Positions 1 through 14,008 of a DNA stretch of 64,000 nt are shown piece after piece; within the stretch, counting starts at the first letter, position 1; each line of letters begins with the position of its first letter. Location: assembly GCF_030867145.1 (NCBI RefSeq), contig NC_134427.1, forward strand, positions 15,895,001 to 15,959,000, given 5' to 3'. Both the position numbers and the translations under genes were made by a program. Origin of the DNA: Opisthocomus hoazin. Its lineage: Eukaryota; Chordata; Aves; Opisthocomiformes; Opisthocomidae. Below the pieces are notes generated by a model. That model was given only the letters and a program-made list of their open reading frames with translations, ran no database searches and was not told the DNA's origin.

Positions 1-1274
1 AGATACACACGTCCAAATCACAAGTCTCAAATTTATTGTCCCACTTTTGTGTACACTAAAAATGTATTTGGTGTACATTAAAAATGTGCACAGCTGTGTT
101 TTTATCTTTCAAGCCCTTTATGCAGCTAGATTTCTAGCCTTTACATGTAGAAGAATCTCAGCTTTGTCAACACAGTGTGGCTCAGTGCTGAATCCTGACT
201 TGGACTGACAGTTCCTTCAGCTCAGCAGTACCTCCGCAACACAGATGGCAGAGCATCGCTAGAACGCTCCCACTCTAATACTCTAGAAGACAGGAAATGA
301 GAGATAAAATTCATGAGACTAAGAAGAAAATGAAATCTGGGCCTTTGATATCCTCAGCTGTGATCACTGGGCCACATCAGTTTCCAGAGTAGAACTCCAA
401 GACTAAGACCTGCCGTGCAAAATCCTTTCTAACAAGCGTAAGGATGTAAAGCATACATCACCGTAACCAGGAAGGTAGCAAAGATTTCTCTGAGGATCCA
501 CAAAACAAACATTTATGCTGCTTACAACAATCAATTGCTACTTGCTTGTGCTCGTTACAGGTTATGGTTGTACCTCATTCTCTATCAACTATATTTCTAA
601 CCACACTAAAGCTTAGGCAACCACCGTTCAGGAAGCAATGTCATCCTACCTACAATAAAGTTCTGCGTCTGCTGTAATTCCAAACAACGCACTGCCTTCA
701 TGCAATTGCAGGGTTCCACCAGAGGACAGAAGCACAGCTACACCCCTTATGGACAACACATACCAGAACTCCTGATTCATACAAACTGAATGATCCTTGA
801 AACAATGTTTGGCACCACCAGAATTCGTATTTTTTTCTTCTGGACCCTCAGGGACTCTAACGTACAGGAATAAGGACTGCTTTCTTTCCTTTCATTACAT
901 ACGTACAAGAGAAGGAGTAACTTAAGAAACCTTCCATAAGTAATATACAAACCTTAGAGCCAAGATAAAATTCAGTGTTCCAAAAATATAAATACTGCAT
1001 TTTCAAACACCTTAGGAGCCAACCTTGCTATTTATTTACTTTACACTGCTTTTTGATCTAGGTTTCAGAGACCTATCACCTGCTCACTATGGTGAATATC
1101 AGTGCAACTTTCTAGCAAAGAAAAGCCTCTCTCATCTGAAATGTCCAGACTTACTCTTAGATTACTGGCCTACTTTAAATACAAAGGAACACTCTTACCC
1201 ACTAGCTACTTTTATAATTAGAGAAATGTGGTAAGCCAATTTCAAAATGCTTATGATAATTCATCTTCTTTTCA

Positions 1275-2340
1275 CGTATTCAAGGACACTCCACAGCCCC
1301 TCTGGGCAGCTTGTTCCAGTGTTCTGTCACCCTCAACATAAAGAAGTTCTTCCTCATGTTCAGGTGGAACTTCCTCTCCTTCAGTTTGCGCATGTTGCCC
1401 CTTGTCCTGTCACTGGGCACCACTGAAAAGAGTCTGGCCCCATCCTCCTGACACCCATCCTTAAAATATTTATAGGCATTTGTAAGTTCCCCTCTCAGCC
1501 TTCTCTTCTTCAGGCTGAACAAGCCCAGCTCCCTCAGCCTTTCCTCATAGGACAGATGCTCCAGTCCCCTCATCATCCTCGTAGCCCTCTGCTGGACTCT
1601 CTCCAGTCGCTCCTCATCTTTCTTGAGCTGGGGAGCCCAGAACTGGACACAGTACTGCAGATGGGGCCTCACTAGGGCAGAGTAGAGGGGGAGGAGAGTC
1701 TCTCTTCTTAATACACCCCAAGAGACCACTGGCCTTCTTTGCAACCAGGGCACACTGCGGGCTCATGGTCAGCTTGTCATCCATCAGGACATCCAGATCC
1801 CTCTCCACAGAGCTGCTTTCAAGCAGGTCTGCTCCATCCTGTACTGGTGCATGGGGTCATTCCTCCCCAGGTGCAGGACCCTACACTTGTCCTTGCTGAA
1901 CTTCATCAGGTTCTTCTCCGCCCAACTCTCCAGCCTGTCCACGTCTAGCTGGGTGGCAGGGCAGCCTTCTGGTGTATTAATCACTCCTCTCAATTTTGTG
2001 TCATCAGTAAACTTGCTGAGGGTACACTCTGTCTGAACAAGACTGGGCCCAGCACTGACCCCTGGGGAACACCATAACCTACAGGCCTCCAACGAGACTG
2101 TGCGCCGCTGACCACAACCCTCTGGGCTCTGCCAGTCAGCCAGTTCTCAATCCACCTCACTGTCCACTCATCTAGCCCACGCTTCCTGAGGTTCCCAATG
2201 AGGATGTCATGCGAGACTGTCGAAAGCCTTGCTGAAGTCAAGGTAAGCAACATCGACTGCTCTCCCCTCATCTACCCAGCTGGTCGTGCCATCATAGCAG
2301 GCTATCACACCAGTCAAGCATGATTTCCCCTTGGTGAAAC
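1275..2340 (-). mobile_element. CR1 LINE fragment, broken reverse transcriptase ORF (3' part)
   Basis: Read on the minus strand this is the C-terminal half of a CR1 ORF2. Visible pieces are a reverse transcriptase core with [10 protein letters not shown], a FTDDTK segment at the catalytic FADD position, and a C-terminal part with [23 protein letters not shown] and NKLPRG, which is typical of CR1 and related non-LTR elements. The reading frame changes several times (pieces at 1990-2271, 1784-2092 and 1280-1753), so it is not functional. The copy stops near 1275 without the usual CR1 3' UTR and tail repeat, so it is truncated at both ends. Its 5' continuation reappears beyond the LTR at 2887. 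Confidence 0.93.
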
Positions 2341-2886
2341 TGTTGCCTAAAATCAAAAATAACTCCCAAAACACACAAAGTACGTTCAGATAGAAGATGT
2401 TGTTTTATTCTGCGCAGGGTGCGAGGTGGTAGATTTCCACAAATCAAGCACACCCCTGGGATTCTTTACCAGACATTTATATACAAAAGTTACAAAGCCC
2501 CACCTAACTAACACAATTCTTCTACCTATCTAATACATATTGATGGTGCTGAGCAAGCAAAGTCTTCTACACCTGTGCGGGTGTCTCACAGGGTATCTGG
2601 TGGTCATTTGTGGCAGAATACCCCTACTCATTTTGTCCTCTTCTGGTTATGTGCCACCTGAGGACACCAGAGTTCTTGTTTTCTTGCCAACTCCTTATTT
2701 CACAGTCTCACCGTGGATGTCCTTGGTTGAGCAAGTCTGTAACCTTGAGATGTTCCTTATCTGCAACACTGGCTGCTATTCAAATATTTTTTCCTGAGTT
2801 AGTAACTATCCTTAAATTATAACTTTATTCTTAACTGTTAGTTCACCTTATTAAAATAAATCTAAATGTACGTCACCACAGTAACA
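2341..2886 (-). mobile_element. Solo LTR of an endogenous retrovirus, inserted in CR1
   Basis: A 546-bp segment interrupts the CR1 and is bounded by short terminal inverted repeats TGTT...AACA. On the minus strand it has a TATATAAA box (2476-2483) followed about 67 bp later by an AATAAA poly(A) signal (2404-2409), the U3-R-U5 order of a retroviral LTR. CR1 sequence on the two sides rejoins at the expected place (ccccttggtgaa / ccatgttgactactc). No gag, pol or env sequence is present, so it is a solo LTR. The target duplication is too diverged to state its length. The family was not identified. Confidence 0.8.
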
Positions 2887-2960
2887 ATTCCATGTTGACT
2901 ACTCATGATAATCTTCTTTTCCTCCACTTGCTTAGAGACGAATAAAGGGATTCTAGAATG
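2887..2960 (-). mobile_element. CR1 LINE fragment, continuation beyond the LTR
   Basis: The sequence after the LTR (ccatgttgactactcatgat and onward) matches the part of the CR1 reverse transcriptase region that directly precedes the 1275-2340 piece in minus-strand order. The outer edge near 2960 is approximate because similarity fades. Confidence 0.75.
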
Positions 2961-5038
2961 TGAATTAATTTGCAGTTTCATCCTCCACAGGAACGCTCAC
3001 AAATAAAATCAGTCAGTGTAATCACATACTACCAATATCCCTAAGCAAAAACACACCTTTACAAATTCTTTCTTCTAATTTACTTTGCAAAGACTAATTA
3101 AACAATTTTCAGTGGACTCCACAGAATCAGTTACCGTTGCCTTGGGAATGAATAGAAATTGTTCTAAATATGGCTAAATAGTTAGACTGCACTACACTCT
3201 AACATAAAGAGTAATTAACATAGCAATTAAATCACAAACTAATTATTTTTCTCAGACTACACATGCAGACCAATTATTTGAGTCACAACGTGCATCAGAG
3301 GCACAGATGTGACACAGCAAAGATGAAACTTTTTTATAAATATTTAAATGATTTAGGAGCACTGTTTCAGACTCTTAATATGTAATAGCAGGAACAAACT
3401 GTATTCTCTCCAATTTATTCACTTAACAGAAGGAACAACCTGTTTTCTAACACAAAGCATAACTACATTACATAGCCTTTCATTGTAAAGTATACTTACA
3501 CAGCATAGAATTGATAGAAATTCAGTCCTAAGGTGAAGATTACACTTTGTGATTTCCCAAGCACTGACCTGATGGCATCAGAATTCCCCAGAGTATATTT
3601 CCAACATACTTATCGAAGTATGTTTTTGATAGCCTGTCACCATCAGTTCTGACTTCTTCAGAAGTAGTCCTAAAATTTTATTTACTGTCGATTCACAAAG
3701 TGTTCAACTTCTATCAACTTTATAAGGTTGCCCTTTTAAAGTGACATGTAATGAATTATAGTAACTCACTATTAAACAGTTCTCCCACTGACTACTGCCC
3801 TTCAGGGAGGTCCTTGCAGAATGTAAAGAGGAGCAGATTAACACTACAGCATGAAATGTGTAAACTAGTAATAAACATCTAAAAGAACAAATCTGTACTT
3901 TGAAAGTAGCTAACTGTATAGAAAAGACAGCAAGGGGGACGATTTTTCATTTAAGGTGAAGCAATGAAGATTCATAATAAAGTGACAACAGCAAAATCCA
4001 ATGTAACAACAGCATAGCACTTGTTAGTGGAACTGTTGTGTCATGCATGTACATGTTTGCAGAGCCGTAGATTTTCTGCAAAGCTCATCTTTTGACACAG
4101 GCAACTAAAAATGAAGGCCTATAGCCCGGAGAAGTCCGGATGGAGTCTTGTTTCTGTAAAAGAACACTGCTAACTAAAAAATAAGCCTAAAAAATATATT
4201 AATTCCGCAACAGTGACTCTTGACATTGACATGACGATATTAATTAATTTCAATATAAAGACAAGACCTTGCTCCAGAAGAGAAAACAATGATGTATATA
4301 AAGAACAAAAAAAGCCCTCTCAACTGTTGAAATGCAGGTCTCTGGACACCCAGCAGTTAAGCAGCCTGTATAAAGGAACTCACATTTTATTTTTAGCAGA
4401 AGCTGCAAAACTTAAAAAAAGAAAAAAAAAACCACAACAAAATAAACCCATGCACACTATCAAAAAGCATGCTCTAGGAGAAACTCACACACTCCACTCT
4501 CAAGGTCCATTTTCTTTTCCATTTCCTACTGAATAATAACACAACACGAGAAAGAGAAAGAACTTCTTGCACTACGAGAGCAACAGATATGAGTAGGAAT
4601 TCAACTCCTACCATGACTGGGAACCTGGCTCATTTTAACAAGCAAAGATAAAGTACAAAAAGACATTAGCATAAGCAGCTTCTGTTATTCCTACCTACAG
4701 CACACTTGGTACTCCCAAGGGTCAACTTATCCCTATCACATCCTGAACTGTGCCAAATTACACTTGCAGCTTACAGAAGAAAAGATGGTGCCTCTATTCT
4801 CCTAAAAGAGCACCAAGGCAGTTCTTCAGTACTTGACTGCTCTAGAGAGCAGGTATCTGAAGTTGTAACATGAAGAGTCCTTAGATATACTCTGAAAAAC
4901 TGGAAGCACACACTACCATCATTCTCAGGTTTGCAAATGATTTTAAACCATTTAGACGTCACAAGAATGAACAATTATGTGATTAACCCAAAAATGGATA
5001 CCATACCTTGTAACCTTGTTTTTCATACTACAAACTCA

Positions 5039-5212
<174 letters not shown>

Positions 5213-8200
5213 CTAAGGTTTTGAAATGTACGCTCACTTCCGATTCCTTTCTTGGTGAATAGGAATGCTACCCAAGTAAGGACTAATGAACTCTGAAAAA
5301 AAAGGAAGTACAAATGAGTAAAGCAAAACCTGCTCCCAGAGGAACCTCTTTGGGAGGTGATGATATTTTGATCCAGTAAAAGCCACAAAATGAGGGTGAA
5401 GAAGTTTTTTTGAGATGACTGCCTTGGAAGCAATAGCCATGTAGTAGCGTAAACCACAGCACAACCTGAAACGTAACATGGTAGCTCTCAGCCTTCAAAG
5501 AGCACAAGCAGTAACTGAACTACCTCTTAATTATTCATTTACTGTTGTTCTGTTTTGCAGTCACAGGAAACAGCTCTTATGAGACTGTAATTCCATTATG
5601 CCTGATTTTTACAAAAATCCCACCTTTTTCACATGAAAACACCATACCATAGTTTCTGTACATATAAAAGTTCTGCAGCTCACACCACACTACAGCTAGA
5701 AAATGCCTACCCCTCTTCGTAAACAGTCTATCAGATGACTCCTATATAAAGTATGGAACACTAATATTTCATCCTGCCATCACATGCATAAGTATATTAT
5801 GTAAAGAGCATTATTCCCATGTAGATTATACACCCAATATACAACGGCCATGTCACCTCCCCGCCACTAGCTATCAAATTAGCTCCCATTAGAGTTCAGA
5901 TCAAAATATACTAATTTCATTAATGAGACATACTTCATCTCTCCATAAACAGGAGCAAAAAATTTCCTGAGAAAATGAGTATGCATTTTATCTTGGCTGC
6001 CAAAATAATTCTTTCTGCACAGTAATAAAAATATTAGCCCAGATATCTTTAAAGTTCCCTCCAAATCTAAGTATCAGGGAATTCTAAAAGAGGAAGAAAA
6101 GTCCATACAGAAAAATATATACCCTGTTGGATCCTGATGCAGAAGTAAAACTTTTTCTTCTTGTTACAACAGAAACAAAAATAGAAGCAACACCACCTTA
6201 TGCTTCCTTCCTGTGTCTCCTATGCTTGCCATCCCTCTAGCATGGCCATAGAAATGGAAAGTTCAACTAAAGCAAAGGCACCAAAGCAACCACACAGAGC
6301 TTGTATGCTACTCCAGAAGAAATGAAAAATAAGAGATGAGATTACCCAAAAAAATAGGAGAGATGCAACTACCCAAAGAGATGCTGTAAAGTCTGTTCCA
6401 CAAACCTGCTGAAATCATGGATGCAGGGCATTCTCAGAACAATGTTATTCGGGTAGAGAGCTTGTATACAAAGTTAATACATCCCTTATAGCACCTCTAC
6501 GTACCCTTCTGTGTTTAACGGAAAATGATCTTTTGATTCAGGTTTTTAATATTCCACAGAAGCATTAGATTTAGATAATTTCAACTGCATCCCTCAGAAG
6601 TTACTTCAGAATTTCCAGGTTGGCTTCTGGTACTTTTGTTCCACTTTCTTTCCTTTAATGCCCTCTCAAATTCTGAAAAGTAACAATTGTGAGACAATAA
6701 AAGAGAGTAAAGCAAGACAAAATTGCGAAGTCTAGACAAACATTCTCAGCACTTTCAGCGTAGAGCCTGCGGGACAGCCTTACTGTGGCTATTCAAGTTG
6801 CAGAATGCTTTTGCTGCTCTTCAAAAAAATGGAAGTGAGTAATAATGAAAAAACACACCAAAAAACCCCCAAAGACCAGTACAGTACATGAATCAAAAAT
6901 AATATCTTGTCTTATCTGCAATTCATCGATTGTAAGTTGCTGTTGGAAAGTAGGATTTTTCTGTAGTTTCTAACGGAAGTCAGACACAGAATAGATAACA
7001 ACATTTATGTCTGCTTAAAGAGCTTTGGCTTACTAAATGAGTCATAACACTGAGCTGATCTCATAGTTGGCTTTGCTTCAGGAAATGTTCTATTATTTCA
7101 TTCACAATTCTCCTAATATCATTTTCTGTTATGATATACAGTAGAAGGACATTAGTCACCATTTGTAAGGTTGATGCAACTGCTCAGCTTCAGAGAATGA
7201 TTACAACAGTGCACTAGAAAGCAGCACTCCTCAAAACGGTGTACACCGTTTCCATCTACTTGGAAGGTCACTAGATTTGAAGACGCAATAAACTGCATCA
7301 GGTTAGTATCAGTCACTTCAACAGTCCCACTAGCTAATACCACTTTGTCCGCTAACGTGATACAGACCACGGGTTTGTGCTTAAGCTGCTAAATACTCAG
7401 CACACTACAAACTAATTCCACGTTTATGGCCACTGGCATAATTGCGAGGAATCAGCAGAGTCTCACCTTCTCACCTTAGTCCTCAAAGTGCTCTGTGAGC
7501 TGTCAATTTTTCGAATCCTGTACTAAAAGTTCAGGTTTCCATAACCACAAGTTGTTGGCTGCTTGTCAGCAAGGACTCCCTCTTTTTGCTATTTCCCAAT
7601 GGGAAATCAAGAACCACGTTCACCCAGGCAAGCCAGTCCACCACTGAGCCATTTGCTGGCACTCTGCTGCCTCCATTCACACAAGCCTACTGATGAATGA
7701 TTCGCTTCCAGAGAAAGATTTCCAAGCAAAGATTTAAAATTCACCTGTATAATGACAAAGATATTAATTATAAAATAAAGGAGTAGGTAACAAAAGAATC
7801 AGTAAGGGCTCAGCCCAGACACTAGTGTTATCTCGATAAGGGAGGTAAGGGGAAAAAGCAGCTCAGGCCATACTTGCCAATCCCTTGCTAATGAAATGCA
7901 GTACGTGTTGATCACAAACCACCAATTCTAGGGACAACCTACAGAAGGTCATCCACTCTCACCTCCGCTCAAATCTAGACCCCACAGCTTCCACTGGGGA
8001 TTCCACCTAAATCATCCTCTCGCCTTACTCAGTGAACTCGCCTCACTTCAGGGGCAAATATGGAAGGTGATGCACATTTACACATGGAAAGGGCTCTGCT
8101 TTTAAAAATTACCTTCAGTTTCTTAGCCACTTGAGTAAAACTACTGGGAAATACCCTAGATACTTAAAAAATAGGGTAAAACACCCTAGAAAATAAAACA

Positions 8201-8899
8201 AAGGGCAAGCAATCCAGAATAGCTTTGAAATAAGGATGTGTTCCTCCCCTAAGTCTCTAAAACACTTGGTTAACAAAATATCAACATTAGCTGCAGAGAC
8301 ATGCACCAAAACGTATCAGCAATGAGCTTTGCTCTCAGTTACAATTTGCTACCAATTTACAGCAACACAGCAAATACGCTACACGAAAATAACTGCCCAG
8401 CAATGCTAGCGTTTGGGGGCAACACCACTTTCTTCTTCTATACTTATTTCACCAAGTTCATCAAGACACTACTAATATTCGCTTTTATTTTTTTGGTCTC
8501 TTCCAACCACAATCTCTAAGCTTTTCCACCCCCCGGAATAGCTGTCAATTACATCTTTTTTTACTGCTGATAATCGTATTTATTTTAAATACCCAGCAAT
8601 CTGACTACTTCCTATCCTTTGTGAGACCAGTGTAATGCAAACAGAATAATGTAAGTTCCATTTTACACATGAAGAATTGGAAGCAAAGAAAACTTGCTGT
8701 TGCCTTTTCTTAAAAGAGCACTAATTTTCTGAAGCAAAGTTAGCACAAGCCTGTTCTCTTCTCTAATGCACAACAGTACCTCTGAGGTCAATTGTTAATA
8801 ATATTAAAACTGGATCAGACAGCCTCCTGATTTGCTATATTAGAAGTGTTAAAGGACATAAAATATTTATAAGACTGTAAGAGTTCCTTATAAACAGAA

Positions 8900-9015
8900 A
8901 TCACAGAATCCCAGAATGGTCGGGATTGGAAGGGACCTCTGTGGGTCATCTAGTCCAATCCTCCTGCCGAAGCAGGGTCACCTACAGCAGGCTGTAGAGG
9001 ACCTTGTACAAGACT
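8900..9015 (-). mobile_element. CR1 LINE 3' end fragment
   Basis: The plus strand reads tcacagaatcccagaatggt, then a gggattggaagggacct block and a gggtcatctagtccaatcct block, the antisense of the conserved CR1 3' UTR with its terminal repeat. Only about 115 bp remain, as is usual for 5'-truncated CR1 copies. The right edge is approximate. Confidence 0.88.
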
Positions 9016-9299
9016 GGTCAGCCCCATGACATTAAGAAATTTGAAAAGCAGGCATTTTGATGTACAATTGAGTTCTCGCTTTCAGTTTATTTACCTCATC
9101 ATAAAAGAGAGCTGTTTGAAAACACTGTGAAAGCTTCCCCTGAGTGGCAACAACTACAGAAAGTGATATCATGCAGCTACAGTCACCTTCAGCGGCAATA
9201 ACTGCTCACTTCTGTAATGTGAAGCATTCAAAGGCTAATCGGAGCAGAACCAAAGGGAAAAAATGCAAAAAAAACAAGTAAGTTTGTGCTAGATAGCCA

Positions 9300-9955
9300 T
9301 GGTGGGTTGACCCTGGCTAGATGCCAGGTGCCCACCAAGCCACTCTATCACTCCCCTGCTCATCTGGATAGGGGGATAAAAAACACTACAAAAGGCTCAT
9401 GGGTCAAGATAAGGACAGGGAGATCACTGAGCAATTACCGTCAAGGGCAAAACAAGCCCTTGCAGCAAACCTGCTCCAGCGCGGGCTCCCCACAGGGTCA
9501 CAGCCTCTTTTCAGGCACCCCCTGCTCCGGCGCGGGGTCCTCCCCGGGCTGTGGGTGGGGACCTGCTCCACTGTGGACCTTCATGGGCTGCAGAGACAGC
9601 CTGCCTCACCATGGTCTGCTCCATGGGCTGCAGGGAACCTCTGCTCCGGTACCTGGAGCACCTCCTCCCCTCCTTCTGCACCGACCTGCGTGTCTGCAGA
9701 GTTGTTCCTCTCATGTAGTCTCACTCCTCTCTCTACTGCTGCCCTGCCACCGATTTTTGCCCCTCCTTCTTAAATCTGTTATCCCAGAGGTGCTACCACT
9801 GTTGCTGATGGACTCGGCCTTGGCCAGTGATGGGTCCACCTTGGAGCTGGCTGGCATTGGCTTCATTGCACGTGGGAGAAGCTTCTAGCATCTTCTCACA
9901 GAAGCCACCCCTGTAGTCCCCCGCTACCAAAACCTTGCCATGCAAACCTAGTACA
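9300..9955 (+). mobile_element. Avian interspersed repeat, LTR/ERV-like, non-coding
   Basis: The unit starts tggtgggttgaccctggct and ends near ...ttgccatgcaaacctagtaca (TG...CA ends). Inside are imperfect repeats of phrases such as ctgctcc-gcg-ggg and cacggggtcac. I recognise the start and end phrases from a high-copy repeat of bird genomes, probably LTR-derived; the family name is not certain. The long open frames through it (for example 9286-9888 on plus) are low-complexity and need non-ATG starts, so I do not call a gene. The flanks (atagcc / gtagca) could be a decayed 6-bp target duplication, but this is weak. Confidence 0.65.
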
Positions 9956-12900
9956 GTAGCAAACATCCTTTATTTTGATCAGATACCTGTCATACTTCAA
10001 GAGCTAAAAACATTTAAAGGTATTCTCCTAAGCTTTCAGCATGCAATTCTTAGGTACATGAAGAGACTCCACAGAATCCTAATCTCACAGCAAGCAAGCC
10101 TAGAGCAACCTTAAGAGAGGTTTTAAATAGCTGGCAACTAAAATTTCTAGGTTTTAAGAAGTATAAATGTGCAGAATAAAAATAATGAATTTCAAAATAA
10201 TTTTTTTGTTGGTTTTGTACCATAAGGACAACCTGCTAATAAATTGTGAATGAAAAAGAAATATAAATCTTGAAGGCAATGTAATACCTAGATACAACTG
10301 CAAAGAATAAAAACAATAGGAATAGTACGCGAAATACACAAATTTACTACAAAACTGAAATCCGTTGCATAAGCAAGCAGAGAAAAATTTAAGTATCCCA
10401 ACTGTAATTTAAATGGACTGTATTTTTCAACAAAACCTTTTTAAAAAACAGAAGATGCAGGTCGATTGAAACCAAAGCTAGCACAGTAACACAGCAGATG
10501 CTATGCAGCATCCATAAAGGCTTCTACAGTGCAGGACATAATATCAAGTGAGAAATATATATCCAGAGTGAACTGCTGCCAAATTATAATGCAGGAGACC
10601 TAAACTGTAAATCCCTACTACAGTAAATATTTATTTACAGAGACAGGATAAAACCTCACTCCCTAACAGCAAATAGTTTTACAGAGGATTTTAGTTCTGT
10701 TTTAAGAAAAAAAAGATTGAAGCTCCAGTTTTCACTAGATAAACTAAGATACCAAGACATACCATATAAACCACAAAAAGCCACCATCTCAGTCTATTTG
10801 ATTTAAAACCAATGAATGCCAACTTGTGAATAAGACCCCTTTTTCTATCTCTTCAAATTAAGCAGAGAACTCTTTTTTTGCTTAATTTTATTTCCCAAGT
10901 GAACTTGATCTCATGACTAACAAACCTCAGCTTAATGAAATAGTGAGCATGGGCTGACATGGAAATGTTCTTAGTCAACTGAGATGTAAACAGGTTAGTT
11001 TAAACCTTTAGTGAAAAAATATTTCATCCCCGTTTACAATAAATAGCTCAAGTACATTACGCTCAGTGGTCATGACTCGGGTAAGACAACAGTAACTCAG
11101 TAAACTAAGGTGTGTATCCAAGCCCTTGTATGTCAATCTATCTTGCCTATCTGTGGCAATAAAGACACCTTTGAAAGAGCAGAAAATTAGAAGCACAACT
11201 CTGAAAAAAGGTAAATATTAGTCTCCTTGGTAGGTACAGAGAAAAGTATCGCAAGTATCACAGCTCCTCCTTACCTTTGCTTCCATACAGCTAAAAAGCT
11301 GTGTAACATGAATCGGGAAGCGTGTGCCGGTCATTTTCCTACCTGTCATCCCCAAACGTAAATACGCTTCTTAACAGAGTGGTGTTACTCGTCTCACAAA
11401 TATATGCACTGCAAGATAATTTTTGCTCCAGCTGCTGAAAAATATATGCAGCACAGATAATTTCAGATCTTTATTAACTAGCAAGTTTTCCTTTTGATTC
11501 CTGTTGCAGCTGAGCAGCAAGCAAGCTACGCCAAAAGCTCAGTGTGCTAAAACACCAGTAGGTATAAATGATTTCTGCCATTTATTCTACTACTGTATAT
11601 TTAGTGACGTCACAGCACAGACCTTTAAATTTTGAAAAGCAAGCATCTTCTTTGCTGCATGCTGAGCCTAGCTACAGTGCAGGTTTCCTTCCCTGTCCTG
11701 CAGTTCCTACCAAAATAAATTTCTTCAAGTTTGTACTTTTTTAATTGGTCCACCATGAAACTCTCTTAGAGACAAGGTCCTTGCCATTGACATCCATTAC
11801 TTCAAACACTTTAACATTATTCCTTTTACAAACACCAAATAAGAAAAATGTCCCCAGAGCATACAAACAAGCTGTCTCCGCTTCCCCCAAACTCCTAAGC
11901 CTGTGAGCTAGCTAACAACGGTGCAGACAACAAGCTACATCTTTTAAAAAGCAGGACCAGCAGCCGGGACCTTCTACAGACTGAGGCTGGCAATAATTGC
12001 TGCAGGAAATCCAAGGCTTGAAGAGTCAAGGATTTTCCCTGCCTTTCCAAGCACAGCACATACAAGCACGGAAGACTAGTTCCGACCACGTATTTCATTG
12101 ATAAGTTCTTCTCCTCTCACAGTTGCATTTTACTTAAATATCTCAAGCAGCAAGAGGCAAACTGAAACAATGGAAACAGCAAACACACAATTTGTTTTCT
12201 GACATTTCAGTGAAAGACTGGTATTTTATGACACCAAATACTCATTCGTGTAACTACTCCCAGAATACCCATCGCCTCATTAAGGTCCTGTCTAAACTAT
12301 AACCAAAGCAACACCTTTGTGACCAATGTGCTTAATCTCACTAGACCTTGCTTACGGCATGTGAATTCACAGCACAGGTTTTGTGTGGCCATAAATGCAG
12401 TTCTGCACATGCTATTTTGCCTAGCTATATTCTTAATAACACTCTCTATAAAACCTGAGTAGCTCTGCCATAGAAGCTCTGCAGAAGACAGAAGGACCAG
12501 AGGACATGGTCACAGGGTTGCACAGCAGCATACTTTGGGACAGTCTATTGGTGCTGAATTACCAGGAAGCACAACCAGTCAAACAGGTTACAGTATCTGT
12601 GTCCTTAGATGAGGTCTAAGAAAAAAAAGAGAATGAAATGTAAAGTTAAGCAGGCACATGCCTGCAGGTGGAAAGGCAAGACTAAACAAAACCACTACAA
12701 GCTATTTCTGTCCATTTTAATCCACACTGGTCAGCTCAGAACTATGCTGTGTGTGGACACAAGCTGTAAGAGCTAACTGTATCACCTGCATATTACAAAT
12801 TGGTCCTGCTGCAATGGTCAGTCCAGAAGGGTCATGCAAACAAATCCAATTGCAGCATTCTTTATAAACCTAGGACAGCACCAGAATTGCCAGCCTTCCT

Positions 12901-13988
12901 TCAGGTAAGTGTTTCTGCTGTCATCTATCTTTTTCTCCTTGGTCTGACCTTTTCCAGCTATTGGCTGCTTCCTCAAAACTCACATCTCACCTTCTTAAAG
13001 TCTGTCTTACAAAGTGTACTCCTGTATTCTTGGGAATCCTTTGCTACTGCCTCCTCAGCTAGTCCCCATTACTGCTACTCAAACCCTGCAGCACTGTTCA
13101 TCTCTCCTCCCGCTCCTGTCTTGAGGCATCGTTGCTCTCTTCCCTCAAGACTGAGTCTTGCACTGCTGCCTGCCTCTTTCACTCGTAACAGCCCAGCCCC
13201 TCAATGCCACCAGTCACCTCTAGCCTTCTCTCACCAGCTGAAAAATGCTGTTCAGGAGAACAAGATTTTACTTGGCACATTTGCGATGACCTCATAAGAT
13301 AATAGCTGTTCATTGGGGTTTTTTTCTAAAGTAAGCACTAATTTTCTTGAGTGACACATAGCAATACAAAATTAAAATCAGGCATAGCAGATTATGCTAG
13401 TTTATACCTAGAGGGTTTGAATATTTTCAAATCTGCAAACACAAATGTAACCGCATTTCTTCCAATTTTCTTGTTAATCTTTCTTAATAACAATTTTAAT
13501 TCAGTAACACCTCACTGGTTCTGTTTCTGTTCAGTGAAAAACATAACTTGCACAGATGAAATCTGTATGAATCATTATGAGAAAAGCTACAAATATAAAA
13601 TGTGCAAAGCCACATAAAATAAAAAGCATACTACAGGAACTATCCCATTCAAGTGTTTTTCCATGCTGTCAAATGCCATCACGGACAGAAGGCTAGTGAC
13701 GGAATCGTCACTTTCAACAAAAACCAAACGGCACCAGGAGGCCCCAGCTGTCTGTCCAGCTGTAAGTCTATGAGGATGTTTTTAAACGAATACCTAATTC
13801 TAGCTGTTGTAATTTCATTTTAGTCACAGTTCTGAACTGAATTTTATCACACAGAAAGACAATCTTCACAGCAACTCAGCTTCCTTGGCTTCCAGAGATA
13901 ACAGGGCAGAGAACGGCCAATTTAGGCTGATGACCACAAAACTTCCAAGGTTGCAAAGTATCACCCTTGGCTCTAAGCCAAAGCCTAA

Positions 13989-14008
13989 CATTATCTATCT
14001 ATCTATAA
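13989..14008. repeat. Short (TATC)n microsatellite
   Basis: Several TATC units occur in a row (attatctatctatctataa) inside TBC1D8B intron 1. No function is suggested. Confidence 0.8.

Noticed and set aside
9286-9888. 200-residue plus frame
   Set aside because: It lies within the LTR-like repeat, needs a non-ATG start and is low-complexity.
12800-13297. 165-residue plus frame in TBC1D8B intron 1
   Set aside because: No ATG at its start, no homology that I recognise, composition like random intron.
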